Below are positions 1 through 12,500 of a stretch of DNA of 64,000 nucleotides, one piece after another; position 1 is the first letter of the stretch; each line of letters opens with the position of its first letter. The stretch is from Arcuatula senhousia (taxonomy: Eukaryota > Mollusca > Bivalvia > Mytilida > Mytilidae), in NCBI GenBank assembly GCA_963971305.1, contig CAXARO010000135.1, positions 1-64,000 on the forward strand. The letters run 5' to 3'. Under the pieces are notes generated by a model. The model saw only the letters and a list, made by a program, of their open reading frames with translations, searched no databases and was not told where the DNA came from. A program made the position numbers and the translations under genes.

Positions 1-111
1 GCTATCAAACTGACTCATTGAAAATAAAAGATGGTACACCATGGTTTTTATGATATACGTAAAACAAAATAATTCTATGCTACTAATACACGGGAGAAAC
101 TGAAAGAAAAC

Positions 112-1560
112 AAGTATTAACTGTGATTGCAAGCAAGTCACAAAGTCCCCCAAACGACCCGTATTTGCCACTATTCTCTTCAGCATGTCAAAAAAAACCT
201 AAATATCAATTTTCATGTAAATCGGAGCACTTTGAAAATTTTGACCCGATTATCTCCCTTGAAAGTAAACTTTTTTATTTATATCTCGAAAACCGTAAAT
301 ATCGCTTCAAAATTTTTTTTCATATTATTGAAGAGAATGTTTTGCTCTATCAACCTACAAAATTTCAGAACCCTGCGCACCTAGGTTACCGAGATATTGC
401 AATGTCCAATATTTAGTCCATTTTCCTGTTTCCATGGAAACGGCGGCCATTTTGAAAATTCCGACTGTCAACGAAGCTTCCTTTCTTTACAATCTATTAT
501 CCTGCCAAGTTTCATATTGATATGTGGAGTCGTTTTCTCTGGGATCTCCGGACAAGTTCACGACTAAGTGGAAGAAACGGAAGAAGAACAAGTATTAACT
601 GTGATTGCAAGCACGTCACAAAGTCCCCCAAACGACCTGTATTTGCCACTATTCTCTTCAGCATGTCAAAAAACCCTTAATATAAATTTTTATGTAATTC
701 AGAGCACTTTGAAAATTTCGACCCGATTATCTCCCTTGAGAAATCACATTTTTATTTATATCTCGAAAACCGTAAATATCGCTTCAAAATTTTTTTTCAT
801 ATTATTAAAGAGAATGTTTTGCTCTATCAACCTACAAAATTTCAGAACCCTGCGCACCTAGGTTACCGAGATATTGCAATGTCCAATATTTAGTCCATTT
901 TCCTGTTTCCATGGAAACGGCGGCCATTTTGAAAATTCCAATTGTCAACGAGGCTTCCTTTCTTTACAATCTATTATCCTGCCAAGTTTCATATTGATAT
1001 GTGGAGTCGTTTTCTCTGGGATCTCCGGACAAGTTCACGACTAAGTGGAAGAAACGGAAGAATAATAACAAGTATTAATTGTGATTGCAAGCAAGTCACA
1101 AAGTCCCCCAAACGACCCGTATTTGCCAATATTCTCTTCAGCATGTCAAAAAAACCCTAAATATCAATTTTCATGGAAATCGGAGCACTTTGAAAATTTT
1201 GACCCGATTATCTCCCTTGAAATCACATTTTTATTTATATCTCGAAAACCGTAAATATCGCTTCAAAATTTTTTTTCATAATATTAAAGAGAATATTTTG
1301 CTCTATCAACCTACAAAATTTTAGAACCCTGCGCACCTAGGTTACCGAGATATTGCAATGTCCAATATTTAGTCCATTTTCCTGTTTCCATGGAAACGGT
1401 GGCCATTTTGAAAATTCCAATTATCAACAAGGCTTCCTTTTATGCCAATCTTTTATCCTGCCAAGTTTCATTTTGATATGTTGAGTCGTTTTTTCTAGGA
1501 TCTCCGGACAAGTTCACGACTAAGTGGAAGAATCGGAAGAAGAAGAAGAAGAAGAATAAT
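112..1560 (+). repeat. Three tandem ~480-bp cassettes (family U)
   Basis: Three head-to-tail units start at about 112, 590 and 1070 (spacing 478-480). Each opens with AAGTATTAA, then a small hairpin with TGTGATTGC and GCAAGTCACA arms, then a stretch reading AAAGTCCCCCAAACGACC. A body follows with ATATCTCGAAAACCGTAAAT and GGAAACGGCGGCCATTTTGA. Each ends in CCGGACAAGTTCACGACTAA, GTGGAAGAA and a GAA/AAT-rich tail. The tail of one unit abuts the head of the next. Reading frames of 70-97 codons recur in the units but are shifted and broken between copies, so I do not call them genes. This looks like a non-autonomous mobile family with a microsatellite tail; its class is not identified. Confidence 0.85.
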
Positions 1561-2760
1561 AATTAAATTACAATCGTTCAAAGAACGATCGCGAGGTCTT
1601 TCCCTATTTGTGTCCTCCAATAGAAATAGATTCCTAACTGAATGTTACCATTTTTGGATACATCAACCTGGTAGGTACTCCAGATTAGAAATATTTGGAT
1701 GCTATGGACTTTCAGGTCGGTTGCTATGAACAAAACATCACTTCCGGTCATAAAATATTGAAATTTAAACTCAGCAGGTAGTCAGGAGTCATAGAATATA
1801 TGGTTGCTATGGACTTTGAGGTCGGTTGCTATGAACAAAACATCACTTCCGGTCATAAAATATTGAAATTAAAACTCAGCAGGTAGTCAGGAGTCATAAA
1901 ATATATGGTTGCTATGGACTTTTAGGTCGGTTGCTATGGACAAAAGGTCACTTCCGGTCACAAAAAGATAAAATTTAAACTCAGCAAGTAGTCTGGATTC
2001 ATAAAATATATGGTTGCTATGGACTTTTCCTTAAGGTTACCTTGTTGCTAAGGACTGACCTTTGACCTTGGACCTGAATTACAGCCCCTTCCTAACTGAT
2101 TGTGAAAATATATGGTTGCTATGGATTTTTCCTTAAGGTAACCTTGTTGCTATGGACTGACCTTGACCTTTGACCTTTGACCTTGGGCCCAAATTATAGC
2201 CCCTTCCTAACTGATTGTGAAAATGTATGGTTGCTATGGACTTTTCCTTAACATTACATTGTTACATATGGATTACCATACATTGCGCAATACATTCCTA
2301 TATTAAGTCATGACGCAATAATTCAAACTTGAGATTTGACCTATGACATATATATTTTCGGATGCAACTTATGTCACCTAAGACGATTGGTGAAGGTCCC
2401 AAGTCTGTAGGACTAACCGTTTTGAAAAAAATTTTGTTGGCGCATCGCGACAGTTTTCGGGTCAAAAAACGCGTAACCAGGAAGTTGTTCGAAATTTTTT
2501 TTTTTGCATGACAAATCATGGCCAGAAGTCAGGTAACAAATTCCACACTTTAGATTTTTGATAACAGTTATGGTTTCTGAGTTAATCTGCAGACAAGGTT
2601 TTTGGGTTACGGGCAGATAACTCTGTTACTAAAAATAGATTCGTTTCAAAGCATGAGTCACGTCGAGTCCTGGTAGTGATGATTAAGTGTGCCAACTTTC
2701 GTTAAGATCGGTTAAGACACTTTTCGTTTTTTGAGGGAAGAAAAGAAGAATAATAATAAT
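1561..2760 (+). repeat. Long cassette R1 (1.2 kb) with internal minisatellite
   Basis: It starts with AATTAAATTACAATCGTTC followed by a short palindrome (ATCGTTC-AAA-GAACGAT) and AGGTCTTTCCC. The interior has three ~110-120 bp tandem units reading GGTTGCTATGGACTTT, AGGTCGGTTGCTATGAAC and CATCACTTCCGGTCA. A second tandem stretch built on TGACCTTTGACCTTGG follows at about 2025-2230. It ends in GAGGGAAGAAAAGAAGAA(TAA)n. A minus-strand frame at 2298-2519 is repeated in the next copy and is judged non-coding. Confidence 0.85.
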
Positions 2761-4075
2761 AATTAAATTACAATCGTTCCAAGAACGATCGCGAGGTCTT
2801 TCCCTATTTTTGTCCTCCAATAGAAATAGATTCCTAACTGAATGATACCATTTTTTGATATATCAACCTGGTAGGTACTCCAGATTAAAAATATTTGGTT
2901 GCTAAGGAATTTTAGGTCGGTGCTATGAACAAAACATCACTTCCGGTCATAATATATTGAAATTTTAACTCAGCAGGTAGTCAGGAGTCATAAAATATAT
3001 GGTTGCTATGGACTTTTAGGTCGGTTGCTATGAACAAAACATCACTTCCGGTCATAATATATTGAAATTTTAACTCAGCAGGTAGTCAGGAGTCATAAAA
3101 TATATGGTTGCTATGGACTTTTAGGTCGGTTGCTATGAACAAAACATCACTTCCGGTCATAAAATGTTGAAATCTAAACTCAGCAGGTAGTCAAGAGTCA
3201 TAAAATATATGGTTGCTATGGACTTTAAGGTTGGTTGCTATGGACAAAAGGTCACTTCCGGTCACAAAAAAATAAAATTTAAACTCAGCAAGTAGTCTGG
3301 ATTCATAAAATATATGGGTGCTATGGACTTTTCCTTAAGGTTACCTTGTTGCTTAGGACTGACCTTGACCTAAGACCTTTGACCTTGGACCTAAATTACA
3401 GCCCATTCCTAACTGATTGTGAAAATATATGGTTGCTATGGATTTTTCCTTAAGGTTACTTTGTTTCTAAGGACTGACCTTGACCTATGACCTTTGACCT
3501 TGGGCCCAAATTATAGCCCCTTCCTAACTGATTGTGAAAATATATGGTTGCTATGGACTTTTCCTTAACATTACATTGTTACATATGGATTACTACACAT
3601 TGCGCAATACATTCCTATATTTAGTTATGATGCAATAATTCAAACTTGAGATTTGACCTATGACATATATATTTTCGGATGCAACTTATGTCACCTAAGA
3701 CGATTGGTGAAGGTCCCAAGTCTGTAGGACTAACCGTTTTGAAATAAATTTTGTTGGCGCATTGCGACACTTTTCGGGTCAAAAACGCGTAACCAGGAAG
3801 GTGTTCGAAAAAATTTTTTTTGCATGACAAATCATTGCCAGAAGTCAGGTAACAAATTCCACACTTCAGATACTTGATAACAGTTATGGTTTCTGAGTTT
3901 ATCTGCAGACAAGGTTTTTGGGTTTCGGGCGGATAACTCCGTTACTAAAAAAAGATTGGTTTCAAAGCATGAGTCACGTCGAGTCCTGGTAGTGATGATT
4001 AAGTGTGCCAACTTTCGTTAAGATCGGTTAAGACACTTTTCGTTTTTCGAGGGAAGAAAAGAAGAATAATAATAA
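2761..4075 (+). repeat. Long cassette R2, tandem copy of R1 with one extra internal unit
   Basis: It starts exactly 1200 bp after R1 with the same head (ATCGTTC-CAA-GAACGAT, then AGGTCTTTCCC) and ends in the same GAAGAA(TAA)n tail. It is about 115 bp longer because it has four, not three, copies of the GGTTGCTATGGACTTT minisatellite unit. Many single-base differences separate it from R1, so the duplication is much older than the 867-bp array to the right. Confidence 0.85.
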
Positions 4076-4434
4076 TAATAATCATAAGAAATACAGTAAG
4101 GTCTTTCCTTCTGTAAAGGGAAAGACCTTAATAATAATAATAATAATCATAAGAAATACAGTAAGGTCTTTCCTTCTGTAAAGGGAAAGACCTTAATAAT
4201 AAGAAACGGTGCAAAAACAATAAGTCCCCAAACGTTGTTTGGGGGACTTAATAATAAGAAACGGTGCAAAAACAATAAGTCCCCAAACGTTGTTTGGGGG
4301 ACTTACATTTTGTAATAATAAGAATAAGAAACGGTGCAAAAACAATAAGTCCCCAAACGTTGTTTGGGGGACTTAATAAGAAACGGGGAAAAAACAATAA
4401 GTCGCCAAAACTTAGTTTTGGGCGACTTAATAAC
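4066..4434. repeat. Cluster of six palindromic modules joined by AATAATAAG
   Basis: Six modules of roughly 50-60 bp lie head to tail. Two have AAGGTCTTTCC / GGAAAGACCTT arms (about 4099-4130 and 4162-4193). Three have AAGTCCCCAAAC / GTTTGGGGGACTT arms (about 4222-4250, 4279-4305 and 4348-4375). One has AAGTCGCCAAAAC / GTTTTGGGCGACTT arms (about 4400-4430). The last four are preceded by GAAACGG followed by an A-rich stretch ending ACAAT; the first two are preceded by CATAAGAAATACAGT. The arms differ between modules but stay complementary, and a single unpaired G recurs in the right arm of the AAGTC-type modules. Confidence 0.9.
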
Positions 4435-5475
4435 AAGTATTAACTGTGATTGCAAGCAAGTCACAAAGTCCCCCAAACGACCCGTATTTGCCACTATTCT
4501 CTTCAGCGTGTCAAAAAACCCCTAAATATCAATTTTCATGTAAATCGGAGCACTTTAAAATTTCGACCCGATTATCTCCCTTGAGAAATCACATTTTTAT
4601 TTATATCTCGAAAACTGTAAATATCGCTTCAAATTTTTTTTCATATTATTAAAGAGAATGTTTTGTTCTATCAACCTACAAAATTTCAGAACCCTGCGCA
4701 CCTAGGTTACCGAGATATTGCAATGTCCAATATTTAGTCCATTTTCCTGTTTCCATGGAAACGGCGGCCATTTTGAAAATTCCGATTGTCAACGAAGCTT
4801 CCTTTCTTTACAATCTATTATCCTGCCAAGTTTCATATTGATATGTGGAGTCGTTTTCTCTGGATCTCCGGACAAGTTCACGACTAAGTGGAAGAATCGG
4901 AAGAAGAAGAAGAAGAAGAAGAAGAATAACAAGTGCTGACTGTGTTGGGGATGCCCAACACAAAAATGTCTCCCAAACGAACCCATTTTTGACCTCGTAT
5001 TATGATTCGCCATCTTTTAAAACCCCAAGTTACAAAATTTTGTCGAAATCGAAGCATTTTGACGATTTTCGCATTTTTGGGCCCGAAAAATCACATTTTC
5101 GCAAATAACTCGAAAACCGTAAATATCGCTTCAAAATTTTTTTTCGTATTATTGAAGAGCTCCTTTTGCTCTATTCACCTACAAAATTTCAGCCTCCTAC
5201 GCACCTAGGTTACCGAGATATTGCAATGTCCTATATTAAATGAACTTTCGCCAATTACACGGAAACGGCGGCCATTTTGAATTTTTTTAAAAGTCGGTCA
5301 ACAACTTCAGTAACCGATCTACCTTCCTACAATGTTTCGTGCAAATCCCCCTATGCGTTTGAGAGAAAACTACCGGACAAGTTCATGGCGGGGAGAAAGA
5401 AGAAAAAGAATAATAATAACAAGATATGATTGTGTTGGGATGCCAACACACAAAGTCTCCCAAACGATTAAAAAA
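4435..5475 (+). repeat. Further U cassettes: one close, one divergent, one cut short
   Basis: 4435-4927 is a good U copy (AAGTATTAACTGTGATTGC head, (GAA)n tail at 4898-4926). 4930-5418 is a divergent copy. Its head hairpin has GTGTTGGG/CCCAACAC arms and is followed by ATGTCTCCCAAACGAAC; its body keeps AACTCGAAAACCGTAAATAT and GGAAACGGCGGCCATTTTGA. 5419-5475 holds only another head (TGTGTTGG/CCAACACA arms, then AAAGTCTCCCAAACGATT). The head hairpin changes on both arms between copies while staying paired. Confidence 0.8.
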
Positions 5476-5577
5476 GTAACAACTCCAAAATGAAGGCTTT
5501 CCTTTGTCCCAATGTTCGAAGATCATCATGAAAATTTAATATATTTTGAATATAATAAGTAAATAGAAATACAAATG

Positions 5578-5695
5578 ACAACAAAGTTCCAGACAATAAA
5601 TTTTGCTACGCCTGACGCGCATTTCATCTATTCAAGACTCATCAGAGGCGCTCTACCAAAAATATTGAAAATGCCAAACTCTGTATGAATATGAA
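5578..5695. repeat. Fragment of a bivalve-type 'GCCTGACGCGC' dispersed repeat
   Basis: Contains CTACGCCTGACGCGCATTTC followed by AAGACTCATCAGAGGCGCT. From general knowledge this string resembles a repeat that is very common in mussel genomes. It continues on the far side of the MITE at 5706-5963 (GAATATGATGAAGAGCAT), so the MITE sits inside it. The family assignment is from memory of the sequence type, not from a search. Confidence 0.55.
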
Positions 5696-5705
5696 GAGCC
5701 ATCCT

Positions 5706-5963
5706 CGGAAACCCAGGGGTTCTTCTCTCGCTTACTCATTCATCACCCCTGGGACATTACGCATGAAATACTTCGTTTTTGATAGTTTTGTAACGAGCTT
5801 CCTGATTGGTCGCTTTAGATTTTTCAAATGCAATTTTAACTTGTTTCTATATAGAAATAATATCAAGTTCAAGATCAGATCCTGAACTCGAAACGAACAA
5901 CTTCATACCAAGTGTCCCAGGGGTGATGAATGAGTAAGCGAGAGAAGAACCCCTGGGTTTCCG
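5706..5963. mobile_element. 258-bp MITE with ~50-bp near-perfect terminal inverted repeats
   Basis: The left end CGGAAACCCAGGGGTTCTTC (5706 onward) and the reverse complement of the right end (to 5963) match for about 50 bases. They run through CTCGCTTACTCATTCATCAC and CCCCTGGGACA, with divergence only after that. The ~150-bp centre has no coding potential beyond a chance frame. Partly similar AATATGA.GAAGAG sequences flank both sides, but no exact target-site duplication is clear, so the superfamily is left open. Confidence 0.85.
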
Positions 5964-5989
5964 AATATGATGAAGAGCATAGAACAGTA

Positions 5990-6586
5990 TAACCAAAATA
6001 AACTGGGAAACCAAATTATTACTAAGATATTCAAATTAATGCAACAGGTATAGTTAAATTTTAAAATTTGCAAATATTTTATATTTATTAAAGATCTTTT
6101 GTAAACCAAAAAATGAGAAAAGTTCAAAATTGTTGTAGAAAAAGAAATAAAGCTTTATTTTTTCCATTGTAAAAAGGACAAGTGTGAAAAAAATAATTTT
6201 AAAACATAAAGGGAGATAATACACCCATCTTGCTGAAGGTCAAGGGTCAATTGGTCCCTCCCTAACATAGTCCCTAAAAAAGTGAAATTGATGATGACAG
6301 GCAGGGTTTTAAACTTTCAAATTTATTCCATTATAATAAGCAGAAATAACAATGTAAATATTTAGTTGAATGAATGCAACCTCATCATCTCAATATTTAT
6401 GTCTCATTTTAAAAAGTGTATGAATAATGTTTATTTTGCTGTGAAATGGACTCACATGGTAAACAAAAAAAATATAGAAATTGCAATAAGACTTTCAGAA
6501 AATTGTAAACTATGATGACATTCCATTTACATGTTTTCTACCAATATAACTATATTTTCGAGATCCACCAAGAAGATTTTTGTTTT
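5990..6586. other. No gene or clear repeat recognised
   Basis: AT-rich sequence between the MITE and the satellite array. Short frames on both strands have no recognisable protein features. Confidence 0.5.
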
Positions 6587-9500
6587 TTTCCATTGAACTC
6601 GGAGCATCATGTTTAGCCCAGAAACCAATGTTCATCAGAATCGGTCAACATTCCCAAAAATTAGCCGATTTTTGTCGGCCATTTTGAAATAGGCGGCCAT
6701 CTTGAAAAATTCGAAAGTTTTGTGCACACCTTCATAACATGAATAACTCACATACCAAGTATGGTTTTGATCTGAAAAACCATCTCCGAGAAACCGGTCG
6801 GACAAGTTCATTGTAAAAAAAATCTGAAAAACCTGAGTAAAAACAATAAGTCTCCAAACTTCGTTTGGGAGACTTAATAATTACATACCGAAACTTTTTG
6901 CAGGCATTTTTTAACCGATCCTTCTGAAACTTGGTAAACATGTAGGACTAAGGCCAATGTAAAGAATTAATACCAAAAAGATCAGATTCACAAGTCATAA
7001 GGGGTTCTGGGGGGTACCAGAAAGGGGGACCGTAGGCCAAAATGCCATGGTTTCGCACACAAAACTCATTATAGCTCTCAAACAGTAAATCCAATCTGTA
7101 TAAACAATACCTATTATAAGATGCCTAACATGTACTTGAACTCAATACGGTAATCGTTTCAATGTAAGAGGTCCATTGCGAAATTAAGGGGGTCCAAAGG
7201 AGGGGTGGGGTCACTTCGGAAAAAATTTCAAAACTGTATAACTCGAAAACCGTTGGTCAGATTTTTTCATGACTCACCCCTTTTTTGTAGCTTTTATAAT
7301 GCTGATTTCAAATATCAAATCAGATTTTTGATAGGAGCACTTGATTTTTTTTCAGAATTTTTTTTAAATTTTTTATGTGATTTTTCAAAAATAAAAAAAA
7401 ATACAAAAAAAAATTATGAAAAAAAAACTATACAAGATAGCAATTTTTGGTCTTTTCCATTGAACTCGGAGCATCATGTTTAGCCCAGAAACCAATGTTC
7501 ATCAGAATCGGTCAACATTCCCAAAAATTAGCCGATTTTTGTCGGCCATTTTGAAATAGGCGGCCATCTTGAAAAATTCGAAAGTTTTGTGCACACCTTC
7601 ATAACATGAATAACTCACATACCAAGTATGGTTTTGATCTGAAAAACCATCTCCGAGAAACCGGTCGGACAAGTTCATTGTAAAAAAAATCTGAAAAACC
7701 TGAGTAAAAACAATAAGTCTCCAAACTTCGTTTGGGAGACTTAATAATTACATACCGAAACTTTTTGCAGGCATTTTTTAACCGATCCTTCTGAAACTTG
7801 GTAAACATGTAGGACTAAGGCCAATGTAAAGAATTAATACCAAAAAGATCAGATTCACAAGTCATAAGGGGTTCTGGGGGGTACCAGAAAGGGGGACCGT
7901 AGGCCAAAATGCCATGGTTTCGCACACAAAACTCATTATAGCTCTCAAACAGTAAATCCAATCTGTATAAACAATACCTATTATAAGATGCCTAACATGT
8001 ACTTGAACTCAATACGGTAATCGTTTCAATGTAAGAGGTCCATTGCGAAATTAAGGGGGTCCAAAGGAGGGGTGGGGTCACTTCGGAAAAAATTTCAAAA
8101 CTGTATAACTCGAAAACCGTTGGTCAGATTTTTTCATGACTCACCCCTTTTTTGTAGCTTTTATAATGCTGATTTCAAATATCAAATCAGATTTTTGATA
8201 GGAGCACTTGATTTTTTTTCAGAATTTTTTTTAAATTTTTTATGTGATTTTTCAAAAATAAAAAAAAATACAAAAAAAAATTATGAAAAAAAAACTATAC
8301 AAGATAGCAATTTTTGGTCTTTTCCATTGAACTCGGAGCATCATGTTTAGCCCAGAAACCAATGTTCATCAGAATCGGTCAACATTCCCAAAAATTAGCC
8401 GATTTTTGTCGGCCATTTTGAAATAGGCGGCCATCTTGAAAAATTCGAAAGTTTTGTGCACACCTTCATAACATGAATAACTCACATACCAAGTATGGTT
8501 TTGATCTGAAAAACCATCTCCGAGAAACCGGTCGGACAAGTTCATTGTAAAAAAAATCTGAAAAACCTGAGTAAAAACAATAAGTCTCCAAACTTCGTTT
8601 GGGAGACTTAATAATTACATACCGAAACTTTTTGCAGGCATTTTTTAACCGATCCTTCTGAAACTTGGTAAACATGTAGGACTAAGGCCAATGTAAAGAA
8701 TTAATACCAAAAAGATCAGATTCACAAGTCATAAGGGGTTCTGGGGGGTACCAGAAAGGGGGACCGTAGGCCAAAATGCCATGGTTTCGCACACAAAACT
8801 CATTATAGCTCTCAAACAGTAAATCCAATCTGTATAAACAATACCTATTATAAGATGCCTAACATGTACTTGAACTCAATACGGTAATCGTTTCAATGTA
8901 AGAGGTCCATTGCGAAATTAAGGGGGTCCAAAGGAGGGGTGGGGTCACTTCGGAAAAAATTTCAAAACTGTATAACTCGAAAACCGTTGGTCAGATTTTT
9001 TCATGACTCACCCCTTTTTTGTAGCTTTTATAATGCTGATTTCAAATATCAAATCAGATTTTTGATAGGAGCACTTGATTTTTTTTCAGAATTTTTTTTA
9101 AATTTTTTATGTGATTTTTCAAAAATAAAAAAAAATACAAAAAAAAATTATGAAAAAAAAACTATACAAGATAGCAATTTTTGGTCTTTTCCATTGAACT
9201 CGGAGCATCATGTTTAGCCCAGAAACCAATGTTCATCAGAATCGGTCAACATTCCCAAAAATTAGCCGATTTTTGTCGGCCATTTTGAAATAGGCGGCCA
9301 TCTTGAAAAATTCGAAAGTTTTGTGCACACCTTCATAACATGAATAACTCACATACCAAGTATGGTTTTGATCTGAAAAACCATCTCCGAGAAACCGGTC
9401 GGACAAGTTCATTGTAAAAAAAATCTGAAAAACCTGAGTAAAAACAATAAGTCTCCAAACTTCGTTTGGGAGACTTAATAATTACATACCGAAACTTTTT

Positions 9501-12500
9501 GCAGGCATTTTTTAACCGATCCTTCTGAAACTTGGTAAACATGTAGGACTAAGGCCAATGTAAAGAATTAATACCAAAAAGATCAGATTCACAAGTCATA
9601 AGGGGTTCTGGGGGGTACCAGAAAGGGGGACCGTAGGCCAAAATGCCATGGTTTCGCACACAAAACTCATTATAGCTCTCAAACAGTAAATCCAATCTGT
9701 ATAAACAATACCTATTATAAGATGCCTAACATGTACTTGAACTCAATACGGTAATCGTTTCAATGTAAGAGGTCCATTGCGAAATTAAGGGGGTCCAAAG
9801 GAGGGGTGGGGTCACTTCGGAAAAAATTTCAAAACTGTATAACTCGAAAACCGTTGGTCAGATTTTTTCATGACTCACCCCTTTTTTGTAGCTTTTATAA
9901 TGCTGATTTCAAATATCAAATCAGATTTTTGATAGGAGCACTTGATTTTTTTTCAGAATTTTTTTTAAATTTTTTATGTGATTTTTCAAAAATAAAAAAA
10001 AATACAAAAAAAAATTATGAAAAAAAAACTATACAAGATAGCAATTTTTGGTCTTTTCCATTGAACTCGGAGCATCATGTTTAGCCCAGAAACCAATGTT
10101 CATCAGAATCGGTCAACATTCCCAAAAATTAGCCGATTTTTGTCGGCCATTTTGAAATAGGCGGCCATCTTGAAAAATTCGAAAGTTTTGTGCACACCTT
10201 CATAACATGAATAACTCACATACCAAGTATGGTTTTGATCTGAAAAACCATCTCCGAGAAACCGGTCGGACAAGTTCATTGTAAAAAAAATCTGAAAAAC
10301 CTGAGTAAAAACAATAAGTCTCCAAACTTCGTTTGGGAGACTTAATAATTACATACCGAAACTTTTTGCAGGCATTTTTTAACCGATCCTTCTGAAACTT
10401 GGTAAACATGTAGGACTAAGGCCAATGTAAAGAATTAATACCAAAAAGATCAGATTCACAAGTCATAAGGGGTTCTGGGGGGTACCAGAAAGGGGGACCG
10501 TAGGCCAAAATGCCATGGTTTCGCACACAAAACTCATTATAGCTCTCAAACAGTAAATCCAATCTGTATAAACAATACCTATTATAAGATGCCTAACATG
10601 TACTTGAACTCAATACGGTAATCGTTTCAATGTAAGAGGTCCATTGCGAAATTAAGGGGGTCCAAAGGAGGGGTGGGGTCACTTCGGAAAAAATTTCAAA
10701 ACTGTATAACTCGAAAACCGTTGGTCAGATTTTTTCATGACTCACCCCTTTTTTGTAGCTTTTATAATGCTGATTTCAAATATCAAATCAGATTTTTGAT
10801 AGGAGCACTTGATTTTTTTTCAGAATTTTTTTTAAATTTTTGATGTGATTTTTCAAAAATAAAAAAAAATACAAAAAAAAATTATGAAAAAAAAACTATA
10901 CAAGATAGCAATTTTTGGTCTTTTCCATTGAACTCGGAGCATCATGTTTAGCCCAGAAACCAATGTTCATCAGAATCGGTCAACATTCCCAAAAATTAGC
11001 CGATTTTTGTCGGCCATTTTGAAATAGGCGGCCATCTTGAAAAATTCGAAAGTTTTGTGCACACCTTCATAACATGAATAACTCACATACCAAGTATGGT
11101 TTTGATCTGAAAAACCATCTCCGAGAAACCGGTCGGACAAGTTCATTGTAAAAAAAATCTGAAAAACCTGAGTAAAAACAATAAGTCTCCAAACTTCGTT
11201 TGGGAGACTTAATAATTACATACCGAAACTTTTTGCAGGCATTTTTTAACCGATCCTTCTGAAACTTGGTAAACATGTAGGACTAAGGCCAATGTAAAGA
11301 ATTAATACCAAAAAGATCAGATTCACAAGTCATAAGGGGTTCTGGGGGGTACCAGAAAGGGGGACCGTAGGCCAAAATGCCATGGTTTCGCACACAAAAC
11401 TCATTATAGCTCTCAAACAGTAAATCCAATCTGTATAAACAATACCTATTATAAGATGCCTAACATGTACTTGAACTCAATACGGTAATCGTTTCAATGT
11501 AAGAGGTCCATTGCGAAATTAAGGGGGTCCAAAGGAGGGGTGGGGTCACTTCGGAAAAAATTTCAAAACTGTATAACTCGAAAACCGTTGGTCAGATTTT
11601 TTCATGACTCACCCCTTTTTTGTAGCTTTTATAATGCTGATTTCAAATATCAAATCAGATTTTTGATAGGAGCACTTGATTTTTTTTCAGAATTTTTTTT
11701 AAATTTTTTATGTGATTTTTCAAAAATAAAAAAAAATACAAAAAAAAATTATGAAAAAAAAACTATACAAGATAGCAATTTTTGGTCTTTTCCATTGAAC
11801 TCGGAGCATCATGTTTAGCCCAGAAACCAATGTTCATCAGAATCGGTCAACATTCCCAAAAATTAGCCGATTTTTGTCGGCCATTTTGAAATAGGCGGCC
11901 ATCTTGAAAAATTCGAAAGTTTTGTGCACACCTTCATAACATGAATAACTCACATACCAAGTATGGTTTTGATCTGAAAAACCATCTCCGAGAAACCGGT
12001 CGGACAAGTTCATTGTAAAAAAAATCTGAAAAACCTGAGTAAAAACAATAAGTCTCCAAACTTCGTTTGGGAGACTTAATAATTACATACCGAAACTTTT
12101 TGCAGGCATTTTTTAACCGATCCTTCTGAAACTTGGTAAACATGTAGGACTAAGGCCAATGTAAAGAATTAATACCAAAAAGATCAGATTCACAAGTCAT
12201 AAGGGGTTCTGGGGGGGTACCAGAAAGGGGGACCGTAGGCCAAAATGCCATGGTTTCGCACACAAAACTCATTATAGCTCTCAAACAGTAAATCCAATCT
12301 GTATAAACAATACCTATTATAAGATGCCTAACATGTACTTGAACTCAATACGGTAATCGTTTCAATGTAAGAGGTCCATTGCGAAATTAAGGGGGTCCAA
12401 AGGAGGGGTGGGGTCACTTCGGAAAAAATTTCAAAACTGTATAACTCGAAAACCGTTGGTCAGATTTTTTCATGACTCACCCCTTTTTTGTAGCTTTTAT

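Noticed and set aside
2298..3830. Two similar minus-strand frames (2298-2519, 3621-3830) as paralogous genes
   Set aside because: They lie at the same place in tandem cassettes R1 and R2; similarity follows from the DNA duplication and the frames shift around the poly-A/T run.
6732..6941. 69-codon minus frame and 92-codon plus frame present in nearly every 867-bp unit as a conserved gene family
   Set aside because: Their repetition only reflects the near-identity of the satellite. One single-base change (10842) destroys the plus frame in one unit, an inserted A (~22160) truncates it in another, and the compositions are low-complexity.
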